Below the pieces are notes generated by a model that saw only the letters and a list, made by a program, of their open reading frames with translations, was not told the DNA's origin and made no database searches. Below are positions 37,079 to 45,387 of a stretch of 64,000 nucleotides of DNA, piece by piece. The stretch covers positions 1,612,001-1,676,000 of the forward strand of contig NZ_CABVGP010000003.1 in NCBI RefSeq assembly GCF_902497555.1, written 5' to 3'. Position numbers and translations under genes: made by a program. The number at the start of each line of letters is the position of its first letter. The first letter of the stretch is position 1. The DNA is from Amycolatopsis camponoti. GTDB taxonomy: Bacteria; Actinomycetota; Actinomycetes; Mycobacteriales; Pseudonocardiaceae.

Positions 37079-37531
37079 TTGCCCACGTACAGCCCCAAGC
37101 CCGGCGACGTCACTCGTGCCTGGCACGTGATCGACGCCGAGGATGTCGTGCTCGGCCGGCTTGCGACCGAGGTCGCCACGCTGCTGCGCGGCAAGCACAA
37201 GCCGACCTACGCCCCTCACATGGACACCGGCGACTTCGTCGTCATCGTCAACGCCGAGAAGGTCGCGCTCACCGGTAACAAGCGCGAGCAGAAGTTCGCC
37301 TACCGGCACAGCGGTTACCCGGGCGGTCTGCGGAAGCGCTCGTTCGGCGAGCTGCTCGACACCAAGCCCGAACACCTTGTCGAGAAGGTCGTCAAGGGCA
37401 TGCTGCCGAAGAACAAGCTCGGCCGCGCCCAGGCGAAGAAGCTCAAGGTGTACGCCGGCCCGCAGCACCCGCACGCCGCGCAGCAGCCGCAGGCGCGCGA
37501 GATCACCAAGATCGCGCAGGTCGCGCAGTGA
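37079..37531 (+). CDS. rplM: 50S ribosomal protein L13
   Basis: A 150-residue L13, an early 23S-binding assembly protein. The start is TTG ([20 protein letters not shown]) preceded by GACGAGGT. The blocks [21 protein letters not shown] and [20 protein letters not shown] are diagnostic. The stop overlaps the rpsI GTG by four bases, as in most bacteria. Confidence 0.97.
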   Translation: MPTYSPKPGDVTRAWHVIDAEDVVLGRLATEVATLLRGKHKPTYAPHMDTGDFVVIVNAEKVALTGNKREQKFAYRHSGYPGGLRKRSFGELLDTKPEHLVEKVVKGMLPKNKLGRAQAKKLKVYAGPQHPHAAQQPQAREITKIAQVAQ

Positions 37532-38103
37532 GTGAGGAACAGTCTGTGACCAGCACCGAGAACGAGACCCCCGAGGTCGCTGAGGCCACCGAGGCGACCG
37601 AGACCGGCGCCGTCGAGACCAGCGAAGCCGCGACCAGCGAGACGCCGGTCGCCACGAGTGAGACCCCGGTCGCCACGAGCGAGAGCGCCTCGGCGCCCCG
37701 CCCGTCGCGCGCCGCCGGTGGCAACGCGCAGACCGTCGGCCGCCGCAAGGAAGCCGTCGTCCGCGTGCGCGTCGTCCCGGGCACCGGTGAGTTCAAGCTC
37801 AACGGCCGCACCCTCGAGGAGTACTTCCCGAACAAGGTGCACCAGCAGCTCATCAAGGACCCGCTGGTCCTGGTCGAGAAGCCGGACTCGTTCGACATCT
37901 TCGCCAACCTGCACGGTGGCGGCGTCTCGGGCCAGGCGGGCGCGCTGCGCCTCGCGATCGCCCGTGCGCTCATCGAGGTCGACGCCGACGACCGCCCGGC
38001 CCTCAAGAAGGCCGGCTTCCTGACCCGTGACGCGCGCGCCACGGAGCGGAAGAAGTACGGCCTGAAGAAGGCCCGCAAGGCCCCGCAGTACAGCAAGCGC
38101 TGA
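37528..38103 (+). CDS. rpsI: 30S ribosomal protein S9 with N-terminal extension
   Basis: S9 reaches the P-site tRNA with its C-terminal tail, here [12 protein letters not shown]. The core ([20 protein letters not shown]) starts near residue 71. The first ~70 residues are an acidic Thr/Glu/Ala-rich extension with two copies of SETPVAT; such extensions occur in actinobacteria. The GTG at 37528 overlaps the rplM stop; a second GTG at 37546 is possible. The first 16 bases of the gene match one arm of the 44-bp palindromic element except for one base. Confidence 0.96.
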   Translation: MSEEQSVTSTENETPEVAEATEATETGAVETSEAATSETPVATSETPVATSESASAPRPSRAAGGNAQTVGRRKEAVVRVRVVPGTGEFKLNGRTLEEYFPNKVHQQLIKDPLVLVEKPDSFDIFANLHGGGVSGQAGALRLAIARALIEVDADDRPALKKAGFLTRDARATERKKYGLKKARKAPQYSKR

Positions 38104-38129
38104 TCGCGCCTCTGGCGCAACCCACCGGA

Positions 38130-38156
38130 GCGCCCATCCGTCCATCGGATGGGCGC
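38130..38156 (+). terminator. Terminator after rpsI
   Basis: GCGCCCATCCG, five-base loop TCCAT, CGGATGGGCGC: a perfect 11-bp stem 27 bases after the rpsI stop, followed by TTCGGCGTTTTTA. The classical stem plus T-run makes this the clearest intrinsic terminator in the window. Confidence 0.9.
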
Positions 38157-38291
38157 TTCGGCGTTTTTACCGGCGGTATCGTTTTCGGGCCCCCGTGTCC
38201 GGAGCGACATCCAGGGGTAGTGCGGCCCGGGAGGGTCGCTACGTTGTGATGGTCGGTTGCGCTGGCGCAGCCGCACTGAGGAGGTCGATCG

Positions 38292-39626
38292 ATGGCACGC
38301 CTGTTCGGTACCGACGGGGTACGTGGCTTGGCCAACGCGGAGCTGACGCCGGAGCTGGCGCTGGCCTTGGCGGCCAGCGCCGCCCGCGTGCTCGCCGCAC
38401 ACGACCGCTCGCACCGGCCGGTCGCGGTCGTCGGCCGCGACCCGCGTGCCAGCGGCGAGATGCTCGAGGCCGCCGTCGTGGCGGGCCTCACCTCCGCGGG
38501 GGCCGATGTGCTCCGCGTCGGCGTGCTGCCGACGCCCGCCGTCGCCTACCTGGTCGGCTCGCTCGAGGCCGACCTCGGCGTGATGATCTCCGCGTCGCAC
38601 AACCCGATGCCCGACAACGGCATCAAGCTCTTCGCCGCGGGCGGGCACAAGCTCCCCGACGGCATCGAGGACGAGATCGAAGCCGGTCTCGCGGACGGCA
38701 AGGTCCGCCCGACCGGCGCCGGCGTCGGCCGCGTCCACGACGTCGACGACGCGCTCGACCGCTACGCCACCCACCTGCTGAACGTCACGCCGCACTCGCT
38801 CGCCGGGCTGAAGGTCGTCGTCGACTGCGCGAACGGCGCGTCGTCGGCCGCCGCGCCCGAGGTCTACCGCCGGGCCGGTGCCGAGGTCGTCGCGCTGTTC
38901 GCCGAGCCGGACGGCGTCAACATCAACGAGCACTGCGGCTCGAACCACCCCGACAAGCTGCGCGAGGCGGTCGTCGCGCACGGCGCCGACCTGGGCATCG
39001 CCCACGACGGCGACGCCGACCGCTGCGTGGCCGTCGACTCCGCCGGCGAGCTGGTGGACGGCGACCAGATCATGGCGGTGCTCGCGCTCGCCTTCGCCGA
39101 GTCCGGCGAGCTGGTCAAGGACACGCTGGTCGCGACCGTGATGAGCAACCTCGGCCTGCACCTGGCGATGAAGGCCCACGGCATCACCGTCGTCACGACG
39201 GCGGTGGGCGACCGGTACGTCCTCGAGGAGCTGCGCGCGAGCGGCTTCGCCCTCGGCGGCGAGCAGTCCGGCCACGTCGTGCTGCCGGCCCACGCCACCA
39301 CCGGCGACGGCCTGCTCACGGCGTTGCGCCTGATGAGCCGCATGGCCGAGACGGGCAAGTCGCTCGAAGACCTGGCGGCCGTGATGAACCGGCTCCCGCA
39401 GGTCCTGGTGAACGTCCCGGTCGCGGACAAGGCGGCGGTGGCGGACTCGAGCGAGGTCCGCGACGCCGTCGGCGAGGTCGAGGCCGAGCTGGGCGAGGAG
39501 GGCCGGGTGCTGCTGCGCCCGTCCGGCACCGAGCAGCTGGTCCGCGTGATGGTGGAGGCGACGGCCCAGGCGACGGCGCAGGCCGCGGCCGACCGCCTGG
39601 CGGGCGTCGTCTCAGCGGTCTCGTAA
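38292..39626 (+). CDS. glmM: Phosphoglucosamine mutase
   Basis: A 444-residue alpha-D-phosphohexomutase that converts glucosamine 6-phosphate to glucosamine 1-phosphate for UDP-GlcNAc. The start [20 protein letters not shown], the phosphoserine loop [13 protein letters not shown] (Ser102), the metal loop DGDADRC and the sugar loop GGEQSGH are all present, as is the phosphate-binding RPSGTE. GAGGAGGTC precedes the ATG. GlmS, the previous pathway enzyme, is encoded 7.4 kb downstream. Transcription probably stops at the 44-bp palindrome after the gene. Confidence 0.97.
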   Translation: MARLFGTDGVRGLANAELTPELALALAASAARVLAAHDRSHRPVAVVGRDPRASGEMLEAAVVAGLTSAGADVLRVGVLPTPAVAYLVGSLEADLGVMISASHNPMPDNGIKLFAAGGHKLPDGIEDEIEAGLADGKVRPTGAGVGRVHDVDDALDRYATHLLNVTPHSLAGLKVVVDCANGASSAAAPEVYRRAGAEVVALFAEPDGVNINEHCGSNHPDKLREAVVAHGADLGIAHDGDADRCVAVDSAGELVDGDQIMAVLALAFAESGELVKDTLVATVMSNLGLHLAMKAHGITVVTTAVGDRYVLEELRASGFALGGEQSGHVVLPAHATTGDGLLTALRLMSRMAETGKSLEDLAAVMNRLPQVLVNVPVADKAAVADSSEVRDAVGEVEAELGEEGRVLLRPSGTEQLVRVMVEATAQATAQAAADRLAGVVSAVS

Positions 39627-39630
39627 CCCG

Positions 39631-39674
39631 TCGTGAGTGAGAAACAGTGTTCTAACCCTGTTTCTCACTCACGA
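39631..39674. repeat. 44-bp palindromic element, copy 2 (glmM / P450 3' ends)
   Basis: Arms of 17 bp, TCGTGAGTGAGAAACAG and complement, with loop TGTTCTAACC. It is identical to copies 3 and 4. It lies between the convergent glmM and P450 genes; the last six P450 codons (SEKQG plus TAG) are encoded in it. Probable bidirectional terminator. Confidence 0.85.
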
Positions 39675-40536
39675 CCACTTGCGCCGAGGCCAGGCCGTGG
39701 AACACCGAGTGGGTCTTCCACACCACCTCGCCGACCTCGCAGCCGCCGTCGAGGAGCTTCGCCAACGCGGTGAGCGCGATCTCGCCCTCGGCGAGCGCGA
39801 CTCCTGACCCCGGGCACGCGTGGCGTCCCAGGCCGAACGGGAGGCCGTCGGTCAGCGACACCGCGACCGGGCCGTCCGGGCCGAAGCGCAGGACGTACCG
39901 GGCCGGGCAGACCGACGTCACCAGGTCACGCACGCTCCGCGGGCCGGAAGTGGCCAGCTCCAGGCCCGCGCACGCCAGGAAGTTCAGCGAGTTCTCGTAC
40001 GCGGCGTGCGCCAGGACGACCGGGTTGAGCATCAGCTCGTCCTCGTCGAGCCGCCCGGCCGCGTGGGCCTCCCGCAACGCCGTCAGGCCGCCCGGCCCGG
40101 CCGACGTCCGGCTCAGCTGCACCGCGAGCCGGAACGCCGACGCCTGCCCCGCCCGGTCGCTGCCGGCGAAGACGTCGAGGTTCGCCGTCGTCTTCTCCAG
40201 GTGGTCGAGGAAGACGTCGTCGAGCGGGACGCCGAGCACCGCCGACGTCACCGCGCCCGCCACCGGCCGCGCGAAGTCGCGCACGAGGTCGAACGACGCT
40301 CCCAGGCCGGCCACGACGGCCTCGATCGACGTGATCACGGCGTCCGGGAGCGGGTCCAGCCCGGCGATGATCTCCCGCAGCACCCCGCGCACCCGCGCGT
40401 GGCCGTCGCCGTCGCGCAGCAGGACGCTCGGCGAGCCGGCGCCCGGATCGGACGTCAGATCCGGGGAACGCAGGGCGTGCGCGCACGCGTCGCGGCCGGA
40501 GACCACGCCGATCCCGTGCCGTTCGAACTCGTCCAT
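39652..40536 (-). CDS. Short, degenerate cytochrome P450
   Basis: A 294-residue protein, about 100 residues shorter than normal bacterial P450s. The heme motif FGLGRHACPG (Cys241) and the C-helix pattern GHARVRGVLREI are present. The N-terminal ~45 residues are missing. The I-helix reads AHAAYENSLNF where AGxETT is expected, so the conserved Thr is Asn. The K-helix ExxR appears lost (DLVT), and the meander before the heme loop is shortened. The ATG at 40536 is 30 bases from the divergent AMP ligase. It may bind heme but act atypically, or be decaying. Confidence 0.7.
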   Translation of the reverse strand: MDEFERHGIGVVSGRDACAHALRSPDLTSDPGAGSPSVLLRDGDGHARVRGVLREIIAGLDPLPDAVITSIEAVVAGLGASFDLVRDFARPVAGAVTSAVLGVPLDDVFLDHLEKTTANLDVFAGSDRAGQASAFRLAVQLSRTSAGPGGLTALREAHAAGRLDEDELMLNPVVLAHAAYENSLNFLACAGLELATSGPRSVRDLVTSVCPARYVLRFGPDGPVAVSLTDGLPFGLGRHACPGSGVALAEGEIALTALAKLLDGGCEVGEVVWKTHSVFHGLASAQVVVSEKQG

Positions 40537-40538
40537 CG

Positions 40539-40558
40539 CCTGCCCACGGTAGGGCAGG
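40539..40558. promoter_or_regulatory. Palindrome in the 30-bp gap between divergent genes
   Basis: CCTGCCC, six bases, GGGCAGG fills the gap between the P450 start (-) and the acyl-AMP ligase start (+). Each arm also supplies a GGCAGG-like ribosome binding site for one gene. It could be an operator, or simply a shared ribosome binding site; there is no room for two full promoters here. Confidence 0.5.
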
Positions 40559-40566
40559 ATGAGGCC

Positions 40567-42111
40567 GTGCCGCCCGCAGATGTCCCGGAAGAGGTCCTGA
40601 CCACGCCGTTCACGGACTACCTGCGCCGCAACGCCGCCCACGATCGTCCCGCGTTCACCTGCCGCACCTTCCCCGGTCCGGCCGACCACACCCTGAGCTG
40701 GCCCGAGGTGCTCGACCGCGTCCGGGGCGTCGCGCGTGAGCTGCGGCGCCGCACGCGGCCGGGGGACCGGGTGGCGATCGTCGCCCGCCAGGACCTCGGG
40801 TACGTCGTCGCCTTCCTCGGCACGCTCTACGCCGGTCGCGTCGCCGTCCCGCTGTCCGTCCCGACCGGCCGGACCGGCCGCGCCCGGATCGAGTCCGCCT
40901 TCGCGGACGCCACCCCGGCGGCCTGCCTGACCTCGAAGGACCTCCTGGACAAGATCCCGCCGGTCTTCGCGCTGGCCGTCGAGGACATCGCGCCCGACGC
41001 CGCCGAGCCGCCCGCCGAGGTGGCGATGACCGACCCGGCGTACCTGCAGTACACGTCGGGCTCGACGCGCCGGCCGGCCGGCGCCGTGATCTCGCACCGG
41101 GCGCTCGTGGCCGCCTGCTGGCAGACCACCGAGTGCTACCACGCCGACGCGTCGACCCATCTCGCCGGCTGGGTGCCGTTCTTCCACGACATGGGTCTCG
41201 TGCTGCTCATCGGCACCCCCGTCTTCCTCGGCGCGCACTCGGTGTTCTTCACGCCGATGGAGTTCGTGCGCGACCCGCTGCGCTGGATCCGGCTGCTCGC
41301 CGAGCACCCCGGCGCGATCACCGCCGCACCGAACTTCGCTTTCGACCTGGCCGCGGAGGCCGCCGGAGAGCTGGAAGACGTCGACCTCTCGCACGTCAAC
41401 TCGGTCCTCAACGGCAGCGAGCCGGTCCGCGCGGCCAGCGTCGAGGCCTTCGACCGCGCCTTCACGCCGTTCGGGCTGCCGCGCGCGGCGCACAAGCCCT
41501 GCTACGGCCTGGCCGAGGCGACGGTGTTCGTCACGAGCGCGGGCGACGAAGGCCCGACGGTCACGGCGTTCGGCCGCGGCGAGCTGGTGTCCGTGGGGCG
41601 GCCGTACGGCCAGCGGATCCGCATTGTCGACAAGGAGATCTGGGTGTCCGGTCCCAACGTCGCCGACGGCTACTGGGGCGATCCGGACCGCGGGGACACC
41701 TTCACCGCAGACGGCTGGCTCCGCACCGGCGACCTCGGCTTCCTCCACGACGGCCTGCTGTACGTCACCGGGCGGCTCAAGGACCTGATCATCGTCGACG
41801 GCCGCAACCACCACCCGCAGGACATCGAAGCCACCGTCGAGGCCGCGCACCCGCGCGTCCGGGCCGGGCGCGTCGCCGCGTTCGCGGTGCGGGACGGCCA
41901 CGGCGAGGGTGTCGCGGTCGTGGCCGGCTGCGCGGCGCCGGACGCCGACGTCGAGACGGCCGTGCGGCGGGCCGTCTCCGCGGGCCACGACCTGCCGCTG
42001 CGTGCCCTGTGGCTGGTTCCGCCGGGAGCGGTGCCGCGGACCTCCAGCGGCAAGGTGTCCCGCGCCGCCGCCCGCGACCGCTGGTGGGGCGAGAATGGGC
42101 CCCATGACTGA
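40567..42111 (+). CDS. Fatty acyl-AMP ligase (FAAL-type adenylating enzyme)
   Basis: A 514-residue ANL-superfamily enzyme that activates an acid with ATP as acyl-AMP for transfer to a carrier protein. The P-loop is LQYTSGSTRRPAGAVISH. The FAAL-like feature GWVPFFHDMGLVLLIGTPVF, the motif PCYGLAEATVF, WLRTGDLGFL, and the C-terminal TSSGKVSRAAARD lysine are present. The GTG at 40567 follows AGGATGAGG. Its stop overlaps the carrier-protein start by eight bases, which strongly suggests that the carrier is its partner. The substrate is unknown. Confidence 0.88.
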   Translation: MPPADVPEEVLTTPFTDYLRRNAAHDRPAFTCRTFPGPADHTLSWPEVLDRVRGVARELRRRTRPGDRVAIVARQDLGYVVAFLGTLYAGRVAVPLSVPTGRTGRARIESAFADATPAACLTSKDLLDKIPPVFALAVEDIAPDAAEPPAEVAMTDPAYLQYTSGSTRRPAGAVISHRALVAACWQTTECYHADASTHLAGWVPFFHDMGLVLLIGTPVFLGAHSVFFTPMEFVRDPLRWIRLLAEHPGAITAAPNFAFDLAAEAAGELEDVDLSHVNSVLNGSEPVRAASVEAFDRAFTPFGLPRAAHKPCYGLAEATVFVTSAGDEGPTVTAFGRGELVSVGRPYGQRIRIVDKEIWVSGPNVADGYWGDPDRGDTFTADGWLRTGDLGFLHDGLLYVTGRLKDLIIVDGRNHHPQDIEATVEAAHPRVRAGRVAAFAVRDGHGEGVAVVAGCAAPDADVETAVRRAVSAGHDLPLRALWLVPPGAVPRTSSGKVSRAAARDRWWGENGPHD

Positions 42112-42364
42112 CGCGGGCGAGTACACCGACGAGATCAGGAAGATCGTCTGCACCGCGTTGCAGCTCCCGCTCGAGCGGCTGACCGACACGACGCCGTTCG
42201 ACGACATCGGCATGACGTCCCGGCAGCGCGTCCAGCTGCTCGCCCGGGTCGAGGTGCGCTACGGCGTCTCCGTCGACCTGGACGAGCTCGACCGGCTGGT
42301 GGACGTCCGCGGCGTCGCCGAAGTCATTTCCGAAGCGATCGCCGCGCAGCACCCGACCGGGTGA
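42104..42364 (+). CDS. Acyl carrier protein
   Basis: An 86-residue carrier protein that would hold the activated acyl group on a phosphopantetheine arm. The attachment site reads DDIGMTSRQRVQL, with Ser39 as the likely modified residue; Thr38 replaces the usual Asp of the DSL motif. Four helices are compatible with the fold. It overlaps the AMP ligase by eight bases. With the divergent P450 it forms a three-gene cassette; P450s that act on carrier-bound acyl chains are known from other pathways. Confidence 0.85.
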   Translation: MTDAGEYTDEIRKIVCTALQLPLERLTDTTPFDDIGMTSRQRVQLLARVEVRYGVSVDLDELDRLVDVRGVAEVISEAIAAQHPTG

Positions 42365-42371
42365 GTGCACT

Positions 42372-42384
42372 TGGGCAAAGCCCA
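42372..42384 (+). terminator. Short hairpin after the carrier-protein gene
   Basis: TGGGC-AAA-GCCCA lies seven bases after the carrier-protein stop. It is a short stem without a U-run and may end or slow the FAAL-ACP transcript before the T7SS substrate cluster. The 143-base gap otherwise holds only a possible TAGACT -10 (42407-42412). Confidence 0.4.
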
Positions 42385-42507
42385 GGTCGGCCGCTCGGCC
42401 GAACGCTAGACTCTGTGTGCATCCGCGACGGCACCGAACGGCGTCCGGGTGCGTCACAGTCCTGACACCCGGAACAGGGGCTGTGGATCGAAGGGGGAAA
42501 GCCGAGC

Positions 42508-42819
42508 ATGCCGAACGGTTACGAAGCGAGTTCCGAGGCGATGACGCGGGCGCAGATCCGCCTCAACGACGTCGCGGACGACCCGGCCGCCGAGGCCAAG
42601 AAGGTCGCGCCCACCGAAATCGCGCAGGCGGACTTCGGCCGGGTCCACGGTGATGGCTACGGCAAGTACAAATCCGGGATCGACGAGATCGGCGCGGGCA
42701 TGACCGGGCTGTCCAACGCGCTGATGAACCTCGGCAGCGGGATCGGGACCGCCGGCTCCAAGTACACCGCGCAGGAGTCGAACGCCGGCGCACAGGCGAA
42801 CGCGGCGGGGAGCAAGTAA
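42508..42819 (+). CDS. Small T7SS-type secreted protein
   Basis: A 103-residue helical protein with features of WXG100/EspC-like T7SS proteins: a small size, a GYGKYKSGI turn in the middle and a C-terminal YxxxE signal, YTAQE, near residue 87. The segment MTGLSNALMNLGSGIGTAGS is a glycine-rich helix. GAAAGCCGAGC precedes the ATG. Its stop overlaps the ATG of the large next gene by one base, so it may act as the secretion partner of that protein. No named family recognised. Confidence 0.7.
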   Translation: MPNGYEASSEAMTRAQIRLNDVADDPAAEAKKVAPTEIAQADFGRVHGDGYGKYKSGIDEIGAGMTGLSNALMNLGSGIGTAGSKYTAQESNAGAQANAAGSK

Positions 42820-45368
42820 TGGCGGACTGGGCGGAAATCAAGAAGGTCCTCGACGACCCGAACGTCTCCATGGACAAGAAGTCCGCGCTCATGGAGGCGT
42901 ACGACAAGGCGACCTGGAACTTCAACGACGAAGAAGAGAAGTACGCCAAGGAATACATCGACGGGTATTCCGACCGGAACTGGCTGACGACCCCGCTCGC
43001 GCCGTCCGGATCCGATGACGACGTCGACAACGCGCTCAAGGAAGCCCAGCAGGACGGGGCGGCGAAGGGCAAGGAACAACAGGCCCAGACCGACCGCAAG
43101 AACACGGCGAAGAAGAACCTCGACGGAATCGCTGCGCCGACGCTGGGGGCCGGCGCGAAGACCTCCGACGAAATGCTCGACCAGGGCAACATCACGGTCG
43201 ACTTCCTCGTCCTGTGGACCGACGAGATCTGGAACAAGATCAAGGGCGGGTCCGGCCACATCGACTCTCAGAAGGACCTCAAGGACAAGTTCCACGAGAA
43301 CCGCGGGATCCAGTTCCAGAAGTTCCTCACCGAGGCCGACGACCTCGCCAAGGCGCACAAGGTCGTCGAAGACACGCTGAGCAAGAGCGACACCGAGCTC
43401 CAGACCCTCTTCGGGGAGTGGAAGGGCAAGGGCGCGAACGCGGCGGAGATCAAGTACGACGAGACGATCAAGCCGCACGCCAAGGAGCTCTCGCAGCAGA
43501 TCGACGGCGCCGCGAAGCTGATCCCGCAGACCGTGACGCACGTCTACGACGCCGTCAAGAAGAAGGTCGACGAGGTCCTGCAGCTGCACCGCACGACGGT
43601 CGCGCAGGCCGACATCAACATGGCCAAGGACGTCCTCAAGATCGCCAACGGCGAGACCGAGGAGTTCGACGACTTCATGAAGGTCGCCGGCTGGGTCGAC
43701 GCCGTCAACGCGAAGAACGGCAACCAGACGAACCTCGCCGAGCGGCTGCAGAACGACGACTGCGGCTTCAACGACGAGAACAAGGAGTACGGCCGCAACG
43801 TCTGCCGCTACTGGCGCGACGGCGCGTTCGCGACCGAGTACCAGGGCCTGATCAACGCCTTCAACGGCTCCTGCAAGTCCGCCAAGGACACGATCGACCA
43901 GCAGTTCGGCGCGCTCGAGCGGTACATGGACGGCTACCGCAACCAGCTCACCGAGGCCAAGGGCACGGACACCGGCGGCACGGACAAGGGCAAGGAGAAC
44001 ACCGGCGGCCCCGGCAAGAACGACAACGGCGGCGGGACCGGCGGCGGCACGGGCGGTGGCACCGGGGGTGGCACGGGCGGCGGTACCGGCGGGGGCGGCA
44101 CGACGCCGTCGGCGGCCGAGCCCCCCGCGGCCGCGGACCCGGCGAAGCCCGAGGACGGCAAGAACCCGATCACCGGGAAGCCCCTCGAGATGGACCCGGA
44201 CACCGGCAAGCCGTACCCGATCGACCCGACGACCGGTGAAGCCATCAAGAACACCGACGACACCGACACGGTGTCGGTCAAGAAGGGCGACAACACGATC
44301 GAGATGTCCGAGCCCGACAAGCAGGGCAAGCAGGACATCTCCGTGGACGACGGCCACGGCAACAAGAAGGACTACCACCTCGACTGGGGTGACGACGACA
44401 AGGCCGAAGCGGGCAAGGACGGCAAGGACGGCGCCAAGGCCGCCGACGGCAGCTTCGGTCCGCAGGGCTCGCAGCAGGCCGTCAAGGACGGGCAGCCCTC
44501 GGCCGACGGCAGCTACAAGCCGGGTCCCGACGGCAAGATCCACATCAAGGACGGCAACCTCGAGATCACGGCCGAGCGGCCGGAGGGCCCGGACGGCCCG
44601 ACGATCGTGACCGTCGACGACGGCAAGGGCGAGCCGACGACGTACACGCTCGACGAGAAGGACGACCCCAAGGCGAGCGACCTCAAGACCGGCCCGGCGT
44701 CGGCGACCGACGGCACCGGGTCCGCGATCCGGCACGACGCGGACGCCGAGTCGCCGCTGACGAAGGACCCGTCGCCGCCCAACCCCGACCCGGCGTTCAC
44801 GCAGGGTGCGGCGGCCGGCGCGGGCGGGGGCGGCTTCACCGCCCCGGGTGGCCAGGACTTCTCCGGCGACTTCGGCGGCGGCAGCGGTGTCGGCGCGGAG
44901 CCGGCGGTGGCCGTGGCCGACGCGGGTGCCGGCGGTGACTCCGGCGTGGCCGGCGGTGGTGGCGGCGACTCGACGACCACGGCCGGGGCGAGCGACTTCG
45001 GGTCCGCCGTCACGGGCGGCGGGTCGGCGGACTTCGCCGGTGCCGTGTCGCTGGATCCCGGTGCGCAGACGGGCAGCGACGCGTCGATGCCGATGTCCGA
45101 CGGTGGCGGTCTCGGCGCGACCCCGGTCGACCCGGGCGGCCACCAGGCCGCCGCCGCGAGCTCGTCCGGCGGGATGAGCGGCATGGGTGGCATGGGCATG
45201 ATGGGCGGGATGGGCGGCGCCCCGGGTGGCGGTGGCGGCGGCGACCAGCAGCGCGGGCCCAGCCAGTACCGCATCGAGGGCGGCGTCTTCGAGACGAGCG
45301 GGGCCAAGGGCCGGATCAGCGGCTCGCTGGACGACGAGGGTGACCGTTCGATCCGGTACGACCGGTGA
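42819..45368 (+). CDS. Large T7SS substrate-like protein (849 aa)
   Basis: An 849-residue protein of unknown function. Residues 1 to ~385 are helical and contain LFGEWKGKGANAAEIKYDET, a WxG-type motif. Four cysteines sit near residues 315-350. Residues ~386-430 are a Gly/Thr linker with GGGT repeats. Residues ~440-640 are strand-rich with DPDTGKPYPIDPTTGEAIK and DGKIHIKDGNLEITAERPEG segments. The last 200 are disordered, Gly/Ala/Met-rich, ending GGVFETSGAKGRISGSLDDE then GDRSIRYDR. Probably a secreted surface or effector protein; no catalytic motif is visible. Confidence 0.7.
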   Translation: MADWAEIKKVLDDPNVSMDKKSALMEAYDKATWNFNDEEEKYAKEYIDGYSDRNWLTTPLAPSGSDDDVDNALKEAQQDGAAKGKEQQAQTDRKNTAKKNLDGIAAPTLGAGAKTSDEMLDQGNITVDFLVLWTDEIWNKIKGGSGHIDSQKDLKDKFHENRGIQFQKFLTEADDLAKAHKVVEDTLSKSDTELQTLFGEWKGKGANAAEIKYDETIKPHAKELSQQIDGAAKLIPQTVTHVYDAVKKKVDEVLQLHRTTVAQADINMAKDVLKIANGETEEFDDFMKVAGWVDAVNAKNGNQTNLAERLQNDDCGFNDENKEYGRNVCRYWRDGAFATEYQGLINAFNGSCKSAKDTIDQQFGALERYMDGYRNQLTEAKGTDTGGTDKGKENTGGPGKNDNGGGTGGGTGGGTGGGTGGGTGGGGTTPSAAEPPAAADPAKPEDGKNPITGKPLEMDPDTGKPYPIDPTTGEAIKNTDDTDTVSVKKGDNTIEMSEPDKQGKQDISVDDGHGNKKDYHLDWGDDDKAEAGKDGKDGAKAADGSFGPQGSQQAVKDGQPSADGSYKPGPDGKIHIKDGNLEITAERPEGPDGPTIVTVDDGKGEPTTYTLDEKDDPKASDLKTGPASATDGTGSAIRHDADAESPLTKDPSPPNPDPAFTQGAAAGAGGGGFTAPGGQDFSGDFGGGSGVGAEPAVAVADAGAGGDSGVAGGGGGDSTTTAGASDFGSAVTGGGSADFAGAVSLDPGAQTGSDASMPMSDGGGLGATPVDPGGHQAAAASSSGGMSGMGGMGMMGGMGGAPGGGGGGDQQRGPSQYRIEGGVFETSGAKGRISGSLDDEGDRSIRYDR
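44029..44103 (+). repeat. GGGT coding repeat in the large T7SS-type protein
   Basis: Five consecutive 12-base units of the form GGNGGNGGNACN encode GGGT repeats between the helical N-terminal region and the strand-rich part. It is a flexible linker likely to vary in number between strains by slippage. Confidence 0.85.
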
Positions 45369-45387
45369 CCAGGGGCGAGGAGGGGCG

